From: Desulfospira joergensenii DSM 10085
GTDB lineage: Bacteria; Desulfobacterota; Desulfobacteria; Desulfobacterales; Desulfobacteraceae
DNA length: 64,000 nt
Reading direction: 5' to 3'
Assembly: GCF_000420085.1 (NCBI RefSeq)
Contig: NZ_ATUG01000003.1
Location: 992,001-1,056,000, forward strand
Shown piece after piece: positions 1 through 7,412 of this stretch; positions within the stretch are counted from its first letter, which is position 1, and each line of letters opens with the position of its first letter. A program made the position numbers and the translations under genes. The notes beneath the pieces were generated by a model, which saw only the letters and a list, made by a program, of their open reading frames with translations, searched no databases and was not told the origin of the DNA.

Positions 1-2
1 AC

Positions 3-167
3 CTTGAGTGCTGTATCCTCTGTGAGGTCTGTGTGGAGCTTGCCCCCCATGCCTTTAAAATGAACGATGCGGGCTTTGTTGAAGTCATCCCTCTGGACAG
101 GTATGACGATAAAGAAACCCTGGAAGCGGTCAACAATTGTCCCCGGGACTGCATTGTCATGGAATGA
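3..167 (+). CDS. 4Fe-4S ferredoxin, C-terminal part (truncated by window edge)
   Basis: The frame is open from the left edge to a TGA at 165-167 and gives 54 residues. Cysteines appear as ECCILCEVC close to the visible start and as NCPRDCI near the end. This is the arrangement of a small monocluster [4Fe-4S] ferredoxin, with three ligands early and the fourth in a late CP. The acidic composition also fits an electron carrier. The true start and partner genes lie outside the window. The 250 bases that follow contain no convincing gene. Confidence 0.75.
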   Translation, partial: LECCILCEVCVELAPHAFKMNDAGFVEVIPLDRYDDKETLEAVNNCPRDCIVME

Positions 168-311
168 TCTTTCAAACGATCTTGTCTTCCTCCTTATTAT
201 AAGGCCGGACTTCATCCCGAAGATCCAAACAACTTATTATCCTGCCCATCCGGGTTTTATTTTTTTTTCACATAAAAAACCATTGCATCTGATACACAAA
301 TGTGCCATTTA

Positions 312-328
312 CTGAACCGACAGTTCAG
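312..328. promoter_or_regulatory. Short inverted repeat upstream of the sigma54 activator
   Basis: CTGAAC-N5-GTTCAG is a perfect 6-bp inverted repeat about 90 bases before the chosen start of the activator gene. It could be an operator controlling that gene. A repeat this short can also occur by chance. Confidence 0.3.
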
Positions 329-415
329 ACTGCCAGGTTTAGGCGTTTTACCGGCTTTTATCTGAAAACGCATAGCAGGCGGTCTTTTGAAACCTTACTC
401 TTTTGGGAAAAAGAC

Positions 416-1801
416 ATGGAAGAGTTTAAACGTGCGGTTCTGGAAAATGACAACCTGTACCTGGTCCTGGACAACCTGCATCTTGGAATCATTGCCCATA
501 CCCCGGAAAGAACAATTACCGTCTTCAACAAAGAAGCAGAGAAGATAACCGGATATTTAAAAGAAGAAGTCATCGGAAAAGACTGCCACGAAGTTTTCCA
601 GGCCCCCTTCTGCGGAGGAAAATGCTCCTTTTGCGACGGCCCCCCTGAACTCAAGTTAAAAACCCTGGAATACCCCCTGAACATCATCACCAAACAGGGA
701 TTAACCCGTCATGTAGAGATGACGGTTTCCCCCATCCTGGACAAGGAGGGGGGTATCAAGGGGGTGGTGGCGTCCTTCCGGGACATGACCGAACCTTTCC
801 AGCTTTCCCTCAAGGCCGAGACCCTGTCCAATTTTTCCGGCATCATCGGCAAGAACAAGGCCATGCAGGAGATCTTCAGGCAGATCCAGGATGTGGCCCT
901 CTATACCTACCCGGTTCATGTATCCGGTGAAACAGGAACCGGAAAAGAGAGGGTGGCCAATGCCATCCATGATATCAGCTCATTCGGCAAGGGGGCCTTT
1001 GTTCCGGTAAACTGCGGCGCCATTCCCGAAGGGATAGTTGAGAGCGAACTTTTCGGCCATGTCCGGGGTGCCTTTTCCGGTGCGGTAAAAGAGAGAAAAG
1101 GCCGGTTTGAGCTGGCCCACCAGGGAACCCTTTTCCTGGACGAAGTGGCCGAACTTCCCCTCCAGACCCAGGTTAAGCTCCTGAGATTTCTCCAGGAAGG
1201 CACCTTTGAAAAAGTGGGGGGTGAAAAAAGGATCTCCGTGGATACCCGGATCATCAGCGCCACCAATAAAAACCTTAAGGAGGAGGTCAAGGCCGGCCGG
1301 TTCAGGGAGGATCTTTTTTACCGACTCAACGTGATTCCGGTTCACCTGCCTCCCCTGAGGGATCGGAAAAGCGATATTCCCCTTCTGGCATCCCATTTTC
1401 TCAAGGAAGCGGAAATGGACAGTCCCCATTCCGCCCCTGAAATTTCAGGATCAGCCATTGACGTCATGCTGGATTACCACTGGCCAGGGAATGTCAGGGA
1501 ATTAAAGAATGCCATCCAGTTTGCCATGGTCCGCTCCAGGGGGAAAACCATCATACCCGGTCATCTGCCCCTGGAAATCACCCGGGATCAGACCGTGGGT
1601 CTCCGGTATCCTGCCGAAGAACCCCAAAGGGAGCGCTCTTCTTTTAAGGGGAAGCTGGATATGGATTCGGTCAAGGCCGCCGTCAAAAAAACCGGAGGCA
1701 ACAAATCCAAGGCCGCCAGGGTCCTGGGCGTGGGCCGGGCAACCCTTTACCGGTTCCTGGCCGATAATGAGGAGATCAAGGCCTACATCGATCAAATCTA
1801 A
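416..1801 (+). CDS. Sigma54-dependent transcriptional activator with PAS sensor and Fis-type HTH
   Basis: This 461-residue enhancer-binding protein has a PAS domain at about residues 8-115, an AAA+ domain at about 135-370 and a C-terminal Fis-type helix-turn-helix (GGNKSKAARVLGVGRATLYR). The Walker A GETGTGKE starts near residue 171 and the Walker B region reads LFLDEVAELP. The sigma54-contact loop is GAFSGA at 218-223 rather than the usual GAFTGA. The PAS domain carries a cysteine cluster C57-x8-C66-x3-C70-x2-C73, which could bind a metal or Fe-S cluster and sense redox state (inference). There is no phosphoacceptor receiver domain. The ATG at 416 was preferred because the PAS domain begins there; an in-frame ATG at 302 has no clear ribosome site. 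A long palindrome and a sigma54 promoter lie just downstream, so the cytochrome bd operon is the likely target. Confidence 0.9.
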   Translation: MEEFKRAVLENDNLYLVLDNLHLGIIAHTPERTITVFNKEAEKITGYLKEEVIGKDCHEVFQAPFCGGKCSFCDGPPELKLKTLEYPLNIITKQGLTRHVEMTVSPILDKEGGIKGVVASFRDMTEPFQLSLKAETLSNFSGIIGKNKAMQEIFRQIQDVALYTYPVHVSGETGTGKERVANAIHDISSFGKGAFVPVNCGAIPEGIVESELFGHVRGAFSGAVKERKGRFELAHQGTLFLDEVAELPLQTQVKLLRFLQEGTFEKVGGEKRISVDTRIISATNKNLKEEVKAGRFREDLFYRLNVIPVHLPPLRDRKSDIPLLASHFLKEAEMDSPHSAPEISGSAIDVMLDYHWPGNVRELKNAIQFAMVRSRGKTIIPGHLPLEITRDQTVGLRYPAEEPQRERSSFKGKLDMDSVKAAVKKTGGNKSKAARVLGVGRATLYRFLADNEEIKAYIDQI

Positions 1802-1822
1802 GCCGCCTGCCCCAATTTTTTT

Positions 1823-1867
1823 CACATTTTGTCCTGTCTCAAACCACATGAGACAGGACAAAATGTG
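1823..1867. promoter_or_regulatory. 19-bp perfect palindrome, candidate activator (UAS) site
   Basis: The left arm (1823-1841) and right arm (1849-1867) are exact reverse complements over 19 bases around a 7-base centre. The core reads TGTCTCA-N7-TGAGACA. It lies about 180 bases upstream of the sigma54 promoter of the cyd operon, a usual distance for an enhancer-binding protein. No T-run follows the stem on either strand (A-rich sequence follows on both), so an intrinsic terminator is unlikely. Confidence 0.6.
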
Positions 1868-2047
1868 AGACAAAACAGCACCAATTCCCCGGCAAAAAAA
1901 ATCAAAACACAGCCGGGCAGACGGGATTTTCAGACTTTCCTCCTTTTCTTTTTCAATACAAAACCAGGGCAAACCCTTTGCAAATATGAATTCTTATCCT
2001 TAATCTTCAGATGACCCCCCGGGCTTTTCCTCTCTTCAACATGCCAA

Positions 2048-2063
2048 TGGCATGCTAATTGCT
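2048..2063 (+). promoter_or_regulatory. Sigma54 (-24/-12) promoter of the cytochrome bd operon
   Basis: TGGCATG-CTAA-TTGCT matches the sigma54 consensus, with GG and GC exactly ten bases apart. It sits 60 bases before the first gene of the operon and directly downstream of a sigma54 activator gene. Confidence 0.85.
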
Positions 2064-2122
2064 CTCCTTTTCAGGAAAATAAACAGATTGTAAAACAAAG
2101 CCTACTTAAAAGGAGGAAAAGC

Positions 2123-2293
2123 ATGGAAGAAAAAGTATTAAGCGCAATGAAGCAGGCGGCAAAGCCGGTCCGTCCCGGTGAAATAGCCAAAACCCTGGAC
2201 CTTGAATCCAAGGAAGTTTCCAGGATTATTAAATCCCTAAAGGAAAAGGGCCGGGTGATCTCTCCCAAGAGGTGTTATTATTCTCTTTCCTAA
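2123..2293 (+). CDS. Small winged-helix DNA-binding protein
   Basis: This 56-residue protein consists almost wholly of a winged-helix motif. It has a first helix MEEKVLSAMKQAAKPVRPGE, then IAKTLDLESKEVSRIIKSLK as the helix-turn-helix, then a basic wing ending KGRVISPKRCYYSLS. A strong ribosome site (AAGGAGGAAAA) precedes the ATG. It is the first gene behind the sigma54 promoter of the cyd operon, so a role in tuning that operon is plausible, although a free-standing wHTH this short may need a partner or act as a dimer. MarR- and ArsR-like proteins share this fold; no closer family can be named. Confidence 0.75.
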   Translation: MEEKVLSAMKQAAKPVRPGEIAKTLDLESKEVSRIIKSLKEKGRVISPKRCYYSLS

Positions 2294-2356
2294 GTTCCCG
2301 TGATACGATATAGTGAGGTATCAATTCAAAGGCATATTTCAAACCCAGGTATTCGA

Positions 2357-2617
2357 ATGATTACAGATAAATTAATCAGGCCTGTTCTCAATGTTTACGG
2401 GTTTTACCGTGACGGATTCAAGGGAATGGTTCTGGGTAAAAAGCTGTGGGCCATTATATTCATCAAGCTTTTTTTGATGTTTGCGGTCCTGAAGCTTTTC
2501 TTTTTTCCTGACTACCTGAACACAAAATTTAATACCGATGAAGAAAAATCAAACTACGTCCTGGAACAGATCACAGGAAAGACGTTTTTAAAGAATGAAC
2601 AAACCAACACCCCTTAA
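2357..2617 (+). CDS. DUF4492 family membrane protein of the cyd operon
   Basis: The protein is 86 residues with one hydrophobic segment (about 33-50, IIFIKLFLMFAVLKLFFFP) and the conserved N-terminal pattern VLNVYGFYRDGFKGM typical of DUF4492. Members of this family are known to sit immediately before cydAB, as here. The ATG at 2357 was chosen because family members begin close to the YRDGF motif; the in-frame ATG at 2300 would add 19 unconserved residues. The function is unknown. Assembly or stability of the bd oxidase is a reasonable guess from position only. Confidence 0.75.
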   Translation: MITDKLIRPVLNVYGFYRDGFKGMVLGKKLWAIIFIKLFLMFAVLKLFFFPDYLNTKFNTDEEKSNYVLEQITGKTFLKNEQTNTP

Positions 2618-2638
2618 TATAACCAAAGGAGGGAATTC

Positions 2639-4174
2639 ATGATTGAAGTTGATCTGAGCATGGTGAACTGGGCCAGGGCTCAATTTGCCCTTACAGCCAT
2701 GTATCACTGGATATTCGTACCCCTGACACTGGGACTTTCTTTTTTATGCGCCTTTTATGAGTCAATTTACGTGCGCACGGGAAAAGAGGAATGGAAAAAC
2801 ATCACCAAGTTCTGGATGACCTTATTCGGGATCAACTTTGCCATTGGTGTGGCAACGGGAATCATCCTGGAATTTGAATTCGGGACCAACTGGTCCAATT
2901 ACTCCTGGATGGTCGGTGATATTTTCGGCGCCCCCCTGGCCATTGAAGGAATTTTTGCCTTTTTCCTGGAAGCCACCTTCTTTGCCGTCATGTTTTTCGG
3001 ATGGAACCGGGTATCCAAAAAATTTCATCTCTTTTCCACCTGGATGGTGGCCATCGGCTCCAACCTGTCTGCAGTCTGGATCCTGGTGGCCAACGGATGG
3101 ATGCAGAACCCCGTGGGCATGGCCTTCAACCCGGAGACCGCCCGGTTTGAAATGCAGAGTTTTTTCGAGGTGGTCTTTAATCCCGTGGCCATTTCCAAGT
3201 TCACCCATGCCTCCAGTTCCGGATTTCTCCTGGCCTCTCTCTTTGTGCTGTCTGTTTCCTCCTGGTATCTTCTGCGGGGGAAACATGTCCAGATGGCCAA
3301 GAAATCCATTGTGGTCGCCTCGGTATTCGGACTGCTCTCATCGGGCTATGTGGTTCTGACCGGGGACGAGTCAGGATACGAAGTCGCCCAGAAACAGCCC
3401 ATGAAGCTGGCCGCCATTGAAGGGTTTTACAAGGGACAGATCAATGCTCCCATTGTTGCCGCCGGAATCCTCACCCCGGATAAAAAACCCGGTGACGGCC
3501 AGGACCCCTTTATCGTAAAGGTGGAAATCCCTTATGCCCTTTCCCTTCTGGCCAACCGTTCCCTGAACTCCTTTGTCCCGGGGATTAACGACCTGACCTA
3601 CGGCAACCAGGCCCAGGGGATAGAAGGAGTGGACGCCAAAATCCTCAAGGGGAAAAAAGCCCTTTCCGACCTGGCCCGGTATAAGAAAGCCCAAAAGGCC
3701 AAGGACGGCCCCGGGGCGGAGCAGGCATTAACAGATTTTAAGAAAAACCAGGCCTATCTGGGATACGGCCACTTTGACATCCCCGAACAGGCCATACCGC
3801 CGGTTGCCATTCCCTATTACGCATTTCATATCATGGTGAGCCTGGGATCCTTGTTTCCCCTTCTCTTTCTTCTCTTTCTCTTTTACGGCTTCAAAGACAG
3901 CCTTGTCAGGCAGAAGTGGCTCCTGGGCCTGGGCCTGATTTCCGGGTTCCTGGGATTTATCGCTTCCCAGGCCGGATGGGTTGTGGCGGAAGTGGGCCGC
4001 CAGCCATGGGCCATTAACGGTCTTCTGCCGGTTCAGGCTGCCACCAGCAACCTGACCGCTAAAAACGTCCAGGTTACCTTTTTCCTGTTCCTGGTATTGT
4101 TCACGGCATTGCTTGCGGCGGAAGTCACCATCATGGCAAAACAGATATCCAAGGGACCAGAGGAGGGCCGATAA
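2639..4174 (+). CDS. cydA: Cytochrome bd quinol oxidase subunit I
   Basis: This 511-residue integral membrane subunit oxidises quinol and reduces O2 to water. Expected haem ligands are visible: H23 in MYHWIFVPLTLG (haem b595), H190 in KFTHASSSG and M399 in IMVSLGSLFP (haem b558). The quinol-binding region contains GWVVAEVGRQPW near residue 446. The Q-loop stretch around 255-370 is moderately long and charged. A good ribosome site (AAAGGAGGG) precedes the ATG. In a sulfate-reducer-like anaerobe the enzyme most likely scavenges O2 and protects the cell. It is co-transcribed with cydB and a rubredoxin from the sigma54 promoter at 2048. Confidence 0.96.
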   Translation: MIEVDLSMVNWARAQFALTAMYHWIFVPLTLGLSFLCAFYESIYVRTGKEEWKNITKFWMTLFGINFAIGVATGIILEFEFGTNWSNYSWMVGDIFGAPLAIEGIFAFFLEATFFAVMFFGWNRVSKKFHLFSTWMVAIGSNLSAVWILVANGWMQNPVGMAFNPETARFEMQSFFEVVFNPVAISKFTHASSSGFLLASLFVLSVSSWYLLRGKHVQMAKKSIVVASVFGLLSSGYVVLTGDESGYEVAQKQPMKLAAIEGFYKGQINAPIVAAGILTPDKKPGDGQDPFIVKVEIPYALSLLANRSLNSFVPGINDLTYGNQAQGIEGVDAKILKGKKALSDLARYKKAQKAKDGPGAEQALTDFKKNQAYLGYGHFDIPEQAIPPVAIPYYAFHIMVSLGSLFPLLFLLFLFYGFKDSLVRQKWLLGLGLISGFLGFIASQAGWVVAEVGRQPWAINGLLPVQAATSNLTAKNVQVTFFLFLVLFTALLAAEVTIMAKQISKGPEEGR

Positions 4175-4175
4175 A

Positions 4176-5315
4176 ATGTTATTTGACTATTCAACCTTAC
4201 AACAGCTTTGGTGGATCATCTGCTCCGTTGTGGGCGCCCTTTTCCTTTTTCTCAACCTGGTACAGGGCGGCCAGACCCTGCTCTGGCAGGTGGCAGCCAC
4301 GGACACGGAAAAAGCGCTGGTCATCACCTCCCTGGGAAGGAAATGGGAGCTGCCCTACACCACCCTGGTACTTTTTGGAGGGGCCCTGTTTGCCGCCTTT
4401 CCTAAATTTTACGCCACCAGTTTCGGAGGAGCTTACTGGGTCTGGATGCTGATTCTCTTTTCTTTCATTATCCAGGCCGTATCCTATGAGTACCGGAAAA
4501 AAGAAGGAAACCTTTTCGGTCCCAGAATTTACGAGCTCTTTCTTTTCATCAACGGCTCCCTGGGCATTCTGCTCATCGGCGCGGCAGTAGGCACCTTTTA
4601 TACCGGTTCCAACTTCACCCTGGACATGTACAACCGGGTCACCTGGGACTATACCTTGCTGGGTGTGAATCTCAGGGGGCTTGAGGCCGCCTTTTCCCTG
4701 TTCAACCTGAGCATGGGCATTTTTCTGGTCTTTAACGCCCGGGTTCTCGGGGCCTTATACCTCCTGAACAGCATTGACTTCTCCACGACGCCCAAGCTGG
4801 AAACCCGGCTGCGCAAACAGGTCTGGAAAAGTTTTCTTACGGCGCTTCCCTTCCTCCTCTATGTTCTGATCTGCATCCTTTTCATGAAGGGGTTTCACGT
4901 GGATGAAGAAGGAATTGTCTCCCTGGTCTCTTCCAAGTACCTGACCAATCTAACGACCCAGCCCGTCCTGCTCATACTGCTCCTGGCCGGGGTGGTCCTG
5001 GTTCTCTACGGAGTTCTTCTGGGCGCCTTTAAAAAGAGCACCCAGGGTATCTGGTTCAGCGGACTGGGGACTGTTTTTGCCGGCTTTGCCCTGCTCTGCC
5101 TGCCGGCCCTGAATAATACCTCCTTTTATCCGTCCAAGCTCGACCTTCAGTCCAGCCTGACCATAGCCAATGCCTCTTCCAGCCCCTTTACCCTGACGGT
5201 CATGACCTACGTGGCCCTGGGGGTCCCCTTTGTGCTGGCCTATATTGTCTATGTATGGAGACTCATGGATGCCAAGAAGCTCACCGAAGAGGAAGTTCAG
5301 GAGAAATCCTATTAA
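4176..5315 (+). CDS. cydB: Cytochrome bd quinol oxidase subunit II
   Basis: This 379-residue subunit II partners CydA. It starts MLFDYSTLQQLWWIICSVVG, the family's usual first helix, and has many further hydrophobic segments. The start at 4176 is one base after the cydA stop and has GAGGAGGG upstream; a longer in-frame start at 4113 would lie inside cydA and add 21 atypical residues. The C-terminus (MDAKKLTEEEVQEKSY) is charged and cytoplasmic. The operon continues into a tiny membrane peptide and a rubredoxin. Confidence 0.95.
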   Translation: MLFDYSTLQQLWWIICSVVGALFLFLNLVQGGQTLLWQVAATDTEKALVITSLGRKWELPYTTLVLFGGALFAAFPKFYATSFGGAYWVWMLILFSFIIQAVSYEYRKKEGNLFGPRIYELFLFINGSLGILLIGAAVGTFYTGSNFTLDMYNRVTWDYTLLGVNLRGLEAAFSLFNLSMGIFLVFNARVLGALYLLNSIDFSTTPKLETRLRKQVWKSFLTALPFLLYVLICILFMKGFHVDEEGIVSLVSSKYLTNLTTQPVLLILLLAGVVLVLYGVLLGAFKKSTQGIWFSGLGTVFAGFALLCLPALNNTSFYPSKLDLQSSLTIANASSSPFTLTVMTYVALGVPFVLAYIVYVWRLMDAKKLTEEEVQEKSY

Positions 5316-5350
5316 ATGCCGGCCCCTATCCAACAAAGGAGATAAAAATC

Positions 5351-5443
5351 ATGGGAACTGTTCTTTTAATCCTGTATGTGGTACTGATTTACGCATCTTA
5401 CAAGGGAAGCCTGATTGCACTTGAAAAGATGAAACTGGACTAG
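5351..5443 (+). CDS. 30-residue single-span membrane peptide, candidate bd-oxidase small subunit
   Basis: An AAAGGAGAT ribosome site precedes an ATG encoding a hydrophobic helix (GTVLLILYVVLIYASYKG, residues 2-19) and a short amphipathic tail ending EKMKLD. Its position right after cydB, its length and its single span resemble the CydX/CydS-type accessory subunits of bd oxidases. The sequence does not show the CydX motif I know from E. coli, so this would be an analogue or a divergent member. An upstream in-frame ATG lies inside cydB and is not likely. Confidence 0.6.
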   Translation: MGTVLLILYVVLIYASYKGSLIALEKMKLD

Positions 5444-5481
5444 TTGTTTATAACCCTAATTAAAAAAGGAGAATTTGAAAG

Positions 5482-5640
5482 ATGGACAAATACGTCTGTA
5501 CCCTCTGCGGCTATGTGTATGACCCTGAAAAGGGAGACCCTGACAGCGGAATTGATCCGGGAACCAGCTTTGACGACCTGCCCGATGACTGGGCCTGTCC
5601 CATCTGCGGGGCATCCAAGGATGATTTTGAAAAAGAATAG
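5482..5640 (+). CDS. Rubredoxin (CxxC type)
   Basis: This canonical 52-residue rubredoxin has iron ligands C6, C9, C39 and C42 in YVCTLCGYVYDP and WACPICGASK. A ribosome site (AAAAGGAG) lies ahead of the ATG. It is the last gene of the cyd operon and is followed by a strong stem-loop. Rubredoxins carry single electrons to flavodiiron proteins, rubrerythrins and other acceptors in anaerobes. Its placement here suggests induction together with the bd oxidase as part of an oxygen response. Confidence 0.95.
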   Translation: MDKYVCTLCGYVYDPEKGDPDSGIDPGTSFDDLPDDWACPICGASKDDFEKE

Positions 5641-5652
5641 GACTTGGGGACT

Positions 5653-5681
5653 ATAACCGGGCAGGCAGCCTGCCCGGTTAT
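5653..5681 (+). terminator. Stem-loop at the end of the cyd operon
   Basis: A 13-bp perfect GC-rich stem (5653-5665 with 5669-5681) with a 3-base loop begins 12 bases after the rubredoxin stop. The tract that follows is only moderately T-rich (CCATCTACTCTT), so termination may be partial and allow read-through into the next genes. Confidence 0.65.
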
Positions 5682-5705
5682 CCATCTACTCTTCCTGGAA
5701 AACCC

Positions 5706-6524
5706 ATGGCCCTTTCCGTAGTAGATCTATACACAAGGGTTCTGCCCCGGACCAATTGCAAAGAGTGCGGGTTTCCCACCTGCATCGCATTTGCCGGCAT
5801 GGTGGTTTCTGAAAAACATCCTTTGAAGAACTGCCCTCACATCCCGGCCGATGTTCTGGAATCGGCCGAAGAAGAACTGGAGCAGCAGTATAAGGAAGGC
5901 AAGTGGCTTAAAAAAGACATGGCCAAGGAGGCCCTGGAATGGGCCAGACAAAAAGCCTCTTCCATGACCCTTAAGGATATTGCTTCCCGGATCGGGGGAA
6001 ATCTGGAAACAAGGGACGGCAAGGAGCGGATCCGGCTGCCCTGTTTCAACAAAGAGCTGATCATTACCCCGGATGATGTCCGGGACAGTGCCGGCGGGCA
6101 ATTGAGCCGGAACGAACAGACCTTTGTCTATATCCACATGGCCCAGGGTGGGTCACAAGAGCCTTCCGGCAGGATGAAAAGCCTCAAGGAATTTCCCAAT
6201 ACGGTTTCAAAAATTCTCTCCATGAAAACCCATGTGGAAGATCCGTTGAAGAAAGAGTTCTCATCAAAGGCAGGAAAGCTTGCCCTGGCCTGTGAGGCAT
6301 TCGGCGGGAAAGACCGGAAAACGGCCTACGATTCCCCGGATCTGGCCTATGAATTTGCAGCCTTTCCCAAAGTCCCGGTGGTTTTGCTCTTCTGGGATGA
6401 AAGTCAAGGATTTGAGGCGGAGGTGAAACTGCTCTTTGATGAGACGGTGATCCTTCACCTTGACATTGAATTGATCATGTTTTTAAGCGAGCATCTGGCC
6501 GGTATGCTCATGGAGTTATCATGA
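5706..6524 (+). CDS. Fe-S cluster domain plus DUF3786 protein
   Basis: This 272-residue soluble protein has an N-terminal 4Fe-4S domain of the kind found in corrinoid/acetyl-CoA pathway proteins: C18-x2-C21-x4-C26-x16-C43. The rest matches what I recall of DUF3786 (ending LFDETVILHLDIELIMFLSE), a domain common in anaerobes and often paired with such Fe-S domains. The function is not established; the pairing hints at redox sensing or cobalamin/CO chemistry. No strong ribosome site is visible. The last codons overlap the next start as ATGA, so the nitroreductase gene is translationally coupled to it. Confidence 0.75.
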   Translation: MALSVVDLYTRVLPRTNCKECGFPTCIAFAGMVVSEKHPLKNCPHIPADVLESAEEELEQQYKEGKWLKKDMAKEALEWARQKASSMTLKDIASRIGGNLETRDGKERIRLPCFNKELIITPDDVRDSAGGQLSRNEQTFVYIHMAQGGSQEPSGRMKSLKEFPNTVSKILSMKTHVEDPLKKEFSSKAGKLALACEAFGGKDRKTAYDSPDLAYEFAAFPKVPVVLLFWDESQGFEAEVKLLFDETVILHLDIELIMFLSEHLAGMLMELS

Positions 6525-7144
6525 ATCCTGTAATTAAAGCGTTGAACTTTCGCCATGCCTGTAAGGCATTTGACCCGGACAGGAAAATCGCCCGGAACCA
6601 GATTCAAACCATTATGGAGGCGGCCCGGCTTTCTCCCTCCTCCTTTGGCCTGGAAGCCTGGAGATTCCTGGTCATCTCCTCGGAGGATGTAAAAAGGAAA
6701 CTTAGGCCGGCCTGCTGGAACCAGCCCCAGATTACCGACGCCAGCCATGTGATCGTGGTTCTCTGCCGGCCGGACCTGGCCGATCCGGCCGATCCCTATA
6801 TCCGGAAAAATTTTCAGAGACGGGACCTGACCGAAGAGGCGGTCCAGATCTATGTCGATAAATATAAAAATCATATGGAAACCGAAGTCTTTCCGAGAAT
6901 GAGCGCCTATGCCTGGTGTTCCAAGCAGTGTTATATCGCCCTTGCCAATATCATGACCGCTGCGGCTGCCCAGGGGATTGACTCCTGTCCCATAGAGGGG
7001 TTTGAAAAAGACCCTGCGGAAAAGGCCCTGGGCATAGATACGGACACCTATGAAATATCCGTGATTGCCACCCTGGGATTCCGGCTCAAGGACCCGCCCA
7101 AAAAAAATCGGTGGCCTGCCAGCCAAACCATAGAGTATATTTAA
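6521..7144 (+). CDS. Nitroreductase-family NAD(P)H flavin oxidoreductase
   Basis: The 207-residue protein has the FMN-binding features of the nitroreductase fold: an N-terminal RHACKAFDPDRKI, then EAARLSPSSFGLEAWRFLVI, and a C-terminal IATLGFRLKD. Family members move hydride from NAD(P)H to nitro compounds, quinones or flavins as cytosolic dimers. It overlaps the preceding DUF3786 gene by four bases (ATGA). The true substrate cannot be read from sequence; redox detoxification suits the neighbourhood. Confidence 0.88.
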   Translation: MNPVIKALNFRHACKAFDPDRKIARNQIQTIMEAARLSPSSFGLEAWRFLVISSEDVKRKLRPACWNQPQITDASHVIVVLCRPDLADPADPYIRKNFQRRDLTEEAVQIYVDKYKNHMETEVFPRMSAYAWCSKQCYIALANIMTAAAAQGIDSCPIEGFEKDPAEKALGIDTDTYEISVIATLGFRLKDPPKKNRWPASQTIEYI

Positions 7145-7172
7145 CCTGAAGACTCTTTCGGGAGGAATTTTT

Positions 7173-7385
7173 ATGAATCAGAAGGTGAGTATTTTCAAAC
7201 CCTGCCCTTTATACGAAGGACAGAAAATCAGGATCCAAGATTCCCCCCTGGAGGGAGACTGGGAGATCGTCAAGGTATCCAAATTTAAAATCACCCTCCG
7301 GTGTCCCATATCCGGTAAAGAACTGGTCAAAGACAGGTTCCTGGCATTTCACGAGGAAAGAGAACAGGAATGGCCAAAAAATTAG
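7173..7385 (+). CDS. Hypothetical protein (70 aa)
   Basis: This short soluble protein has a good ribosome site (GGGAGGAA) before its ATG. It contains C11 in KPCPLYEG and C49 in LRCPISGKE, a basic middle and a charged, Trp-containing C-terminus. It lies between the nitroreductase and the flavin reductase fusion with short gaps on both sides, so it is probably in the same transcript. I recognise no family. The pattern of beta-strand-like segments (KIRIQDSPLEGDWEIVKVSK) suggests a small beta-barrel. Confidence 0.55.
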   Translation: MNQKVSIFKPCPLYEGQKIRIQDSPLEGDWEIVKVSKFKITLRCPISGKELVKDRFLAFHEEREQEWPKN

Positions 7386-7412
7386 ATCTATCCTTATCCT
7401 AGGGGGAATAAT

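Noticed and set aside
302..415. Upstream start of the sigma54 activator at 302
   Set aside because: The extra 38 residues lie before the PAS domain, lack a ribosome site and cover an inverted repeat that looks regulatory.
1823..1867. Intrinsic terminator of the sigma54 activator gene
   Set aside because: The stem is excellent but is followed by A-rich sequence on both strands; position and half-site sharing favour a regulator-binding site.
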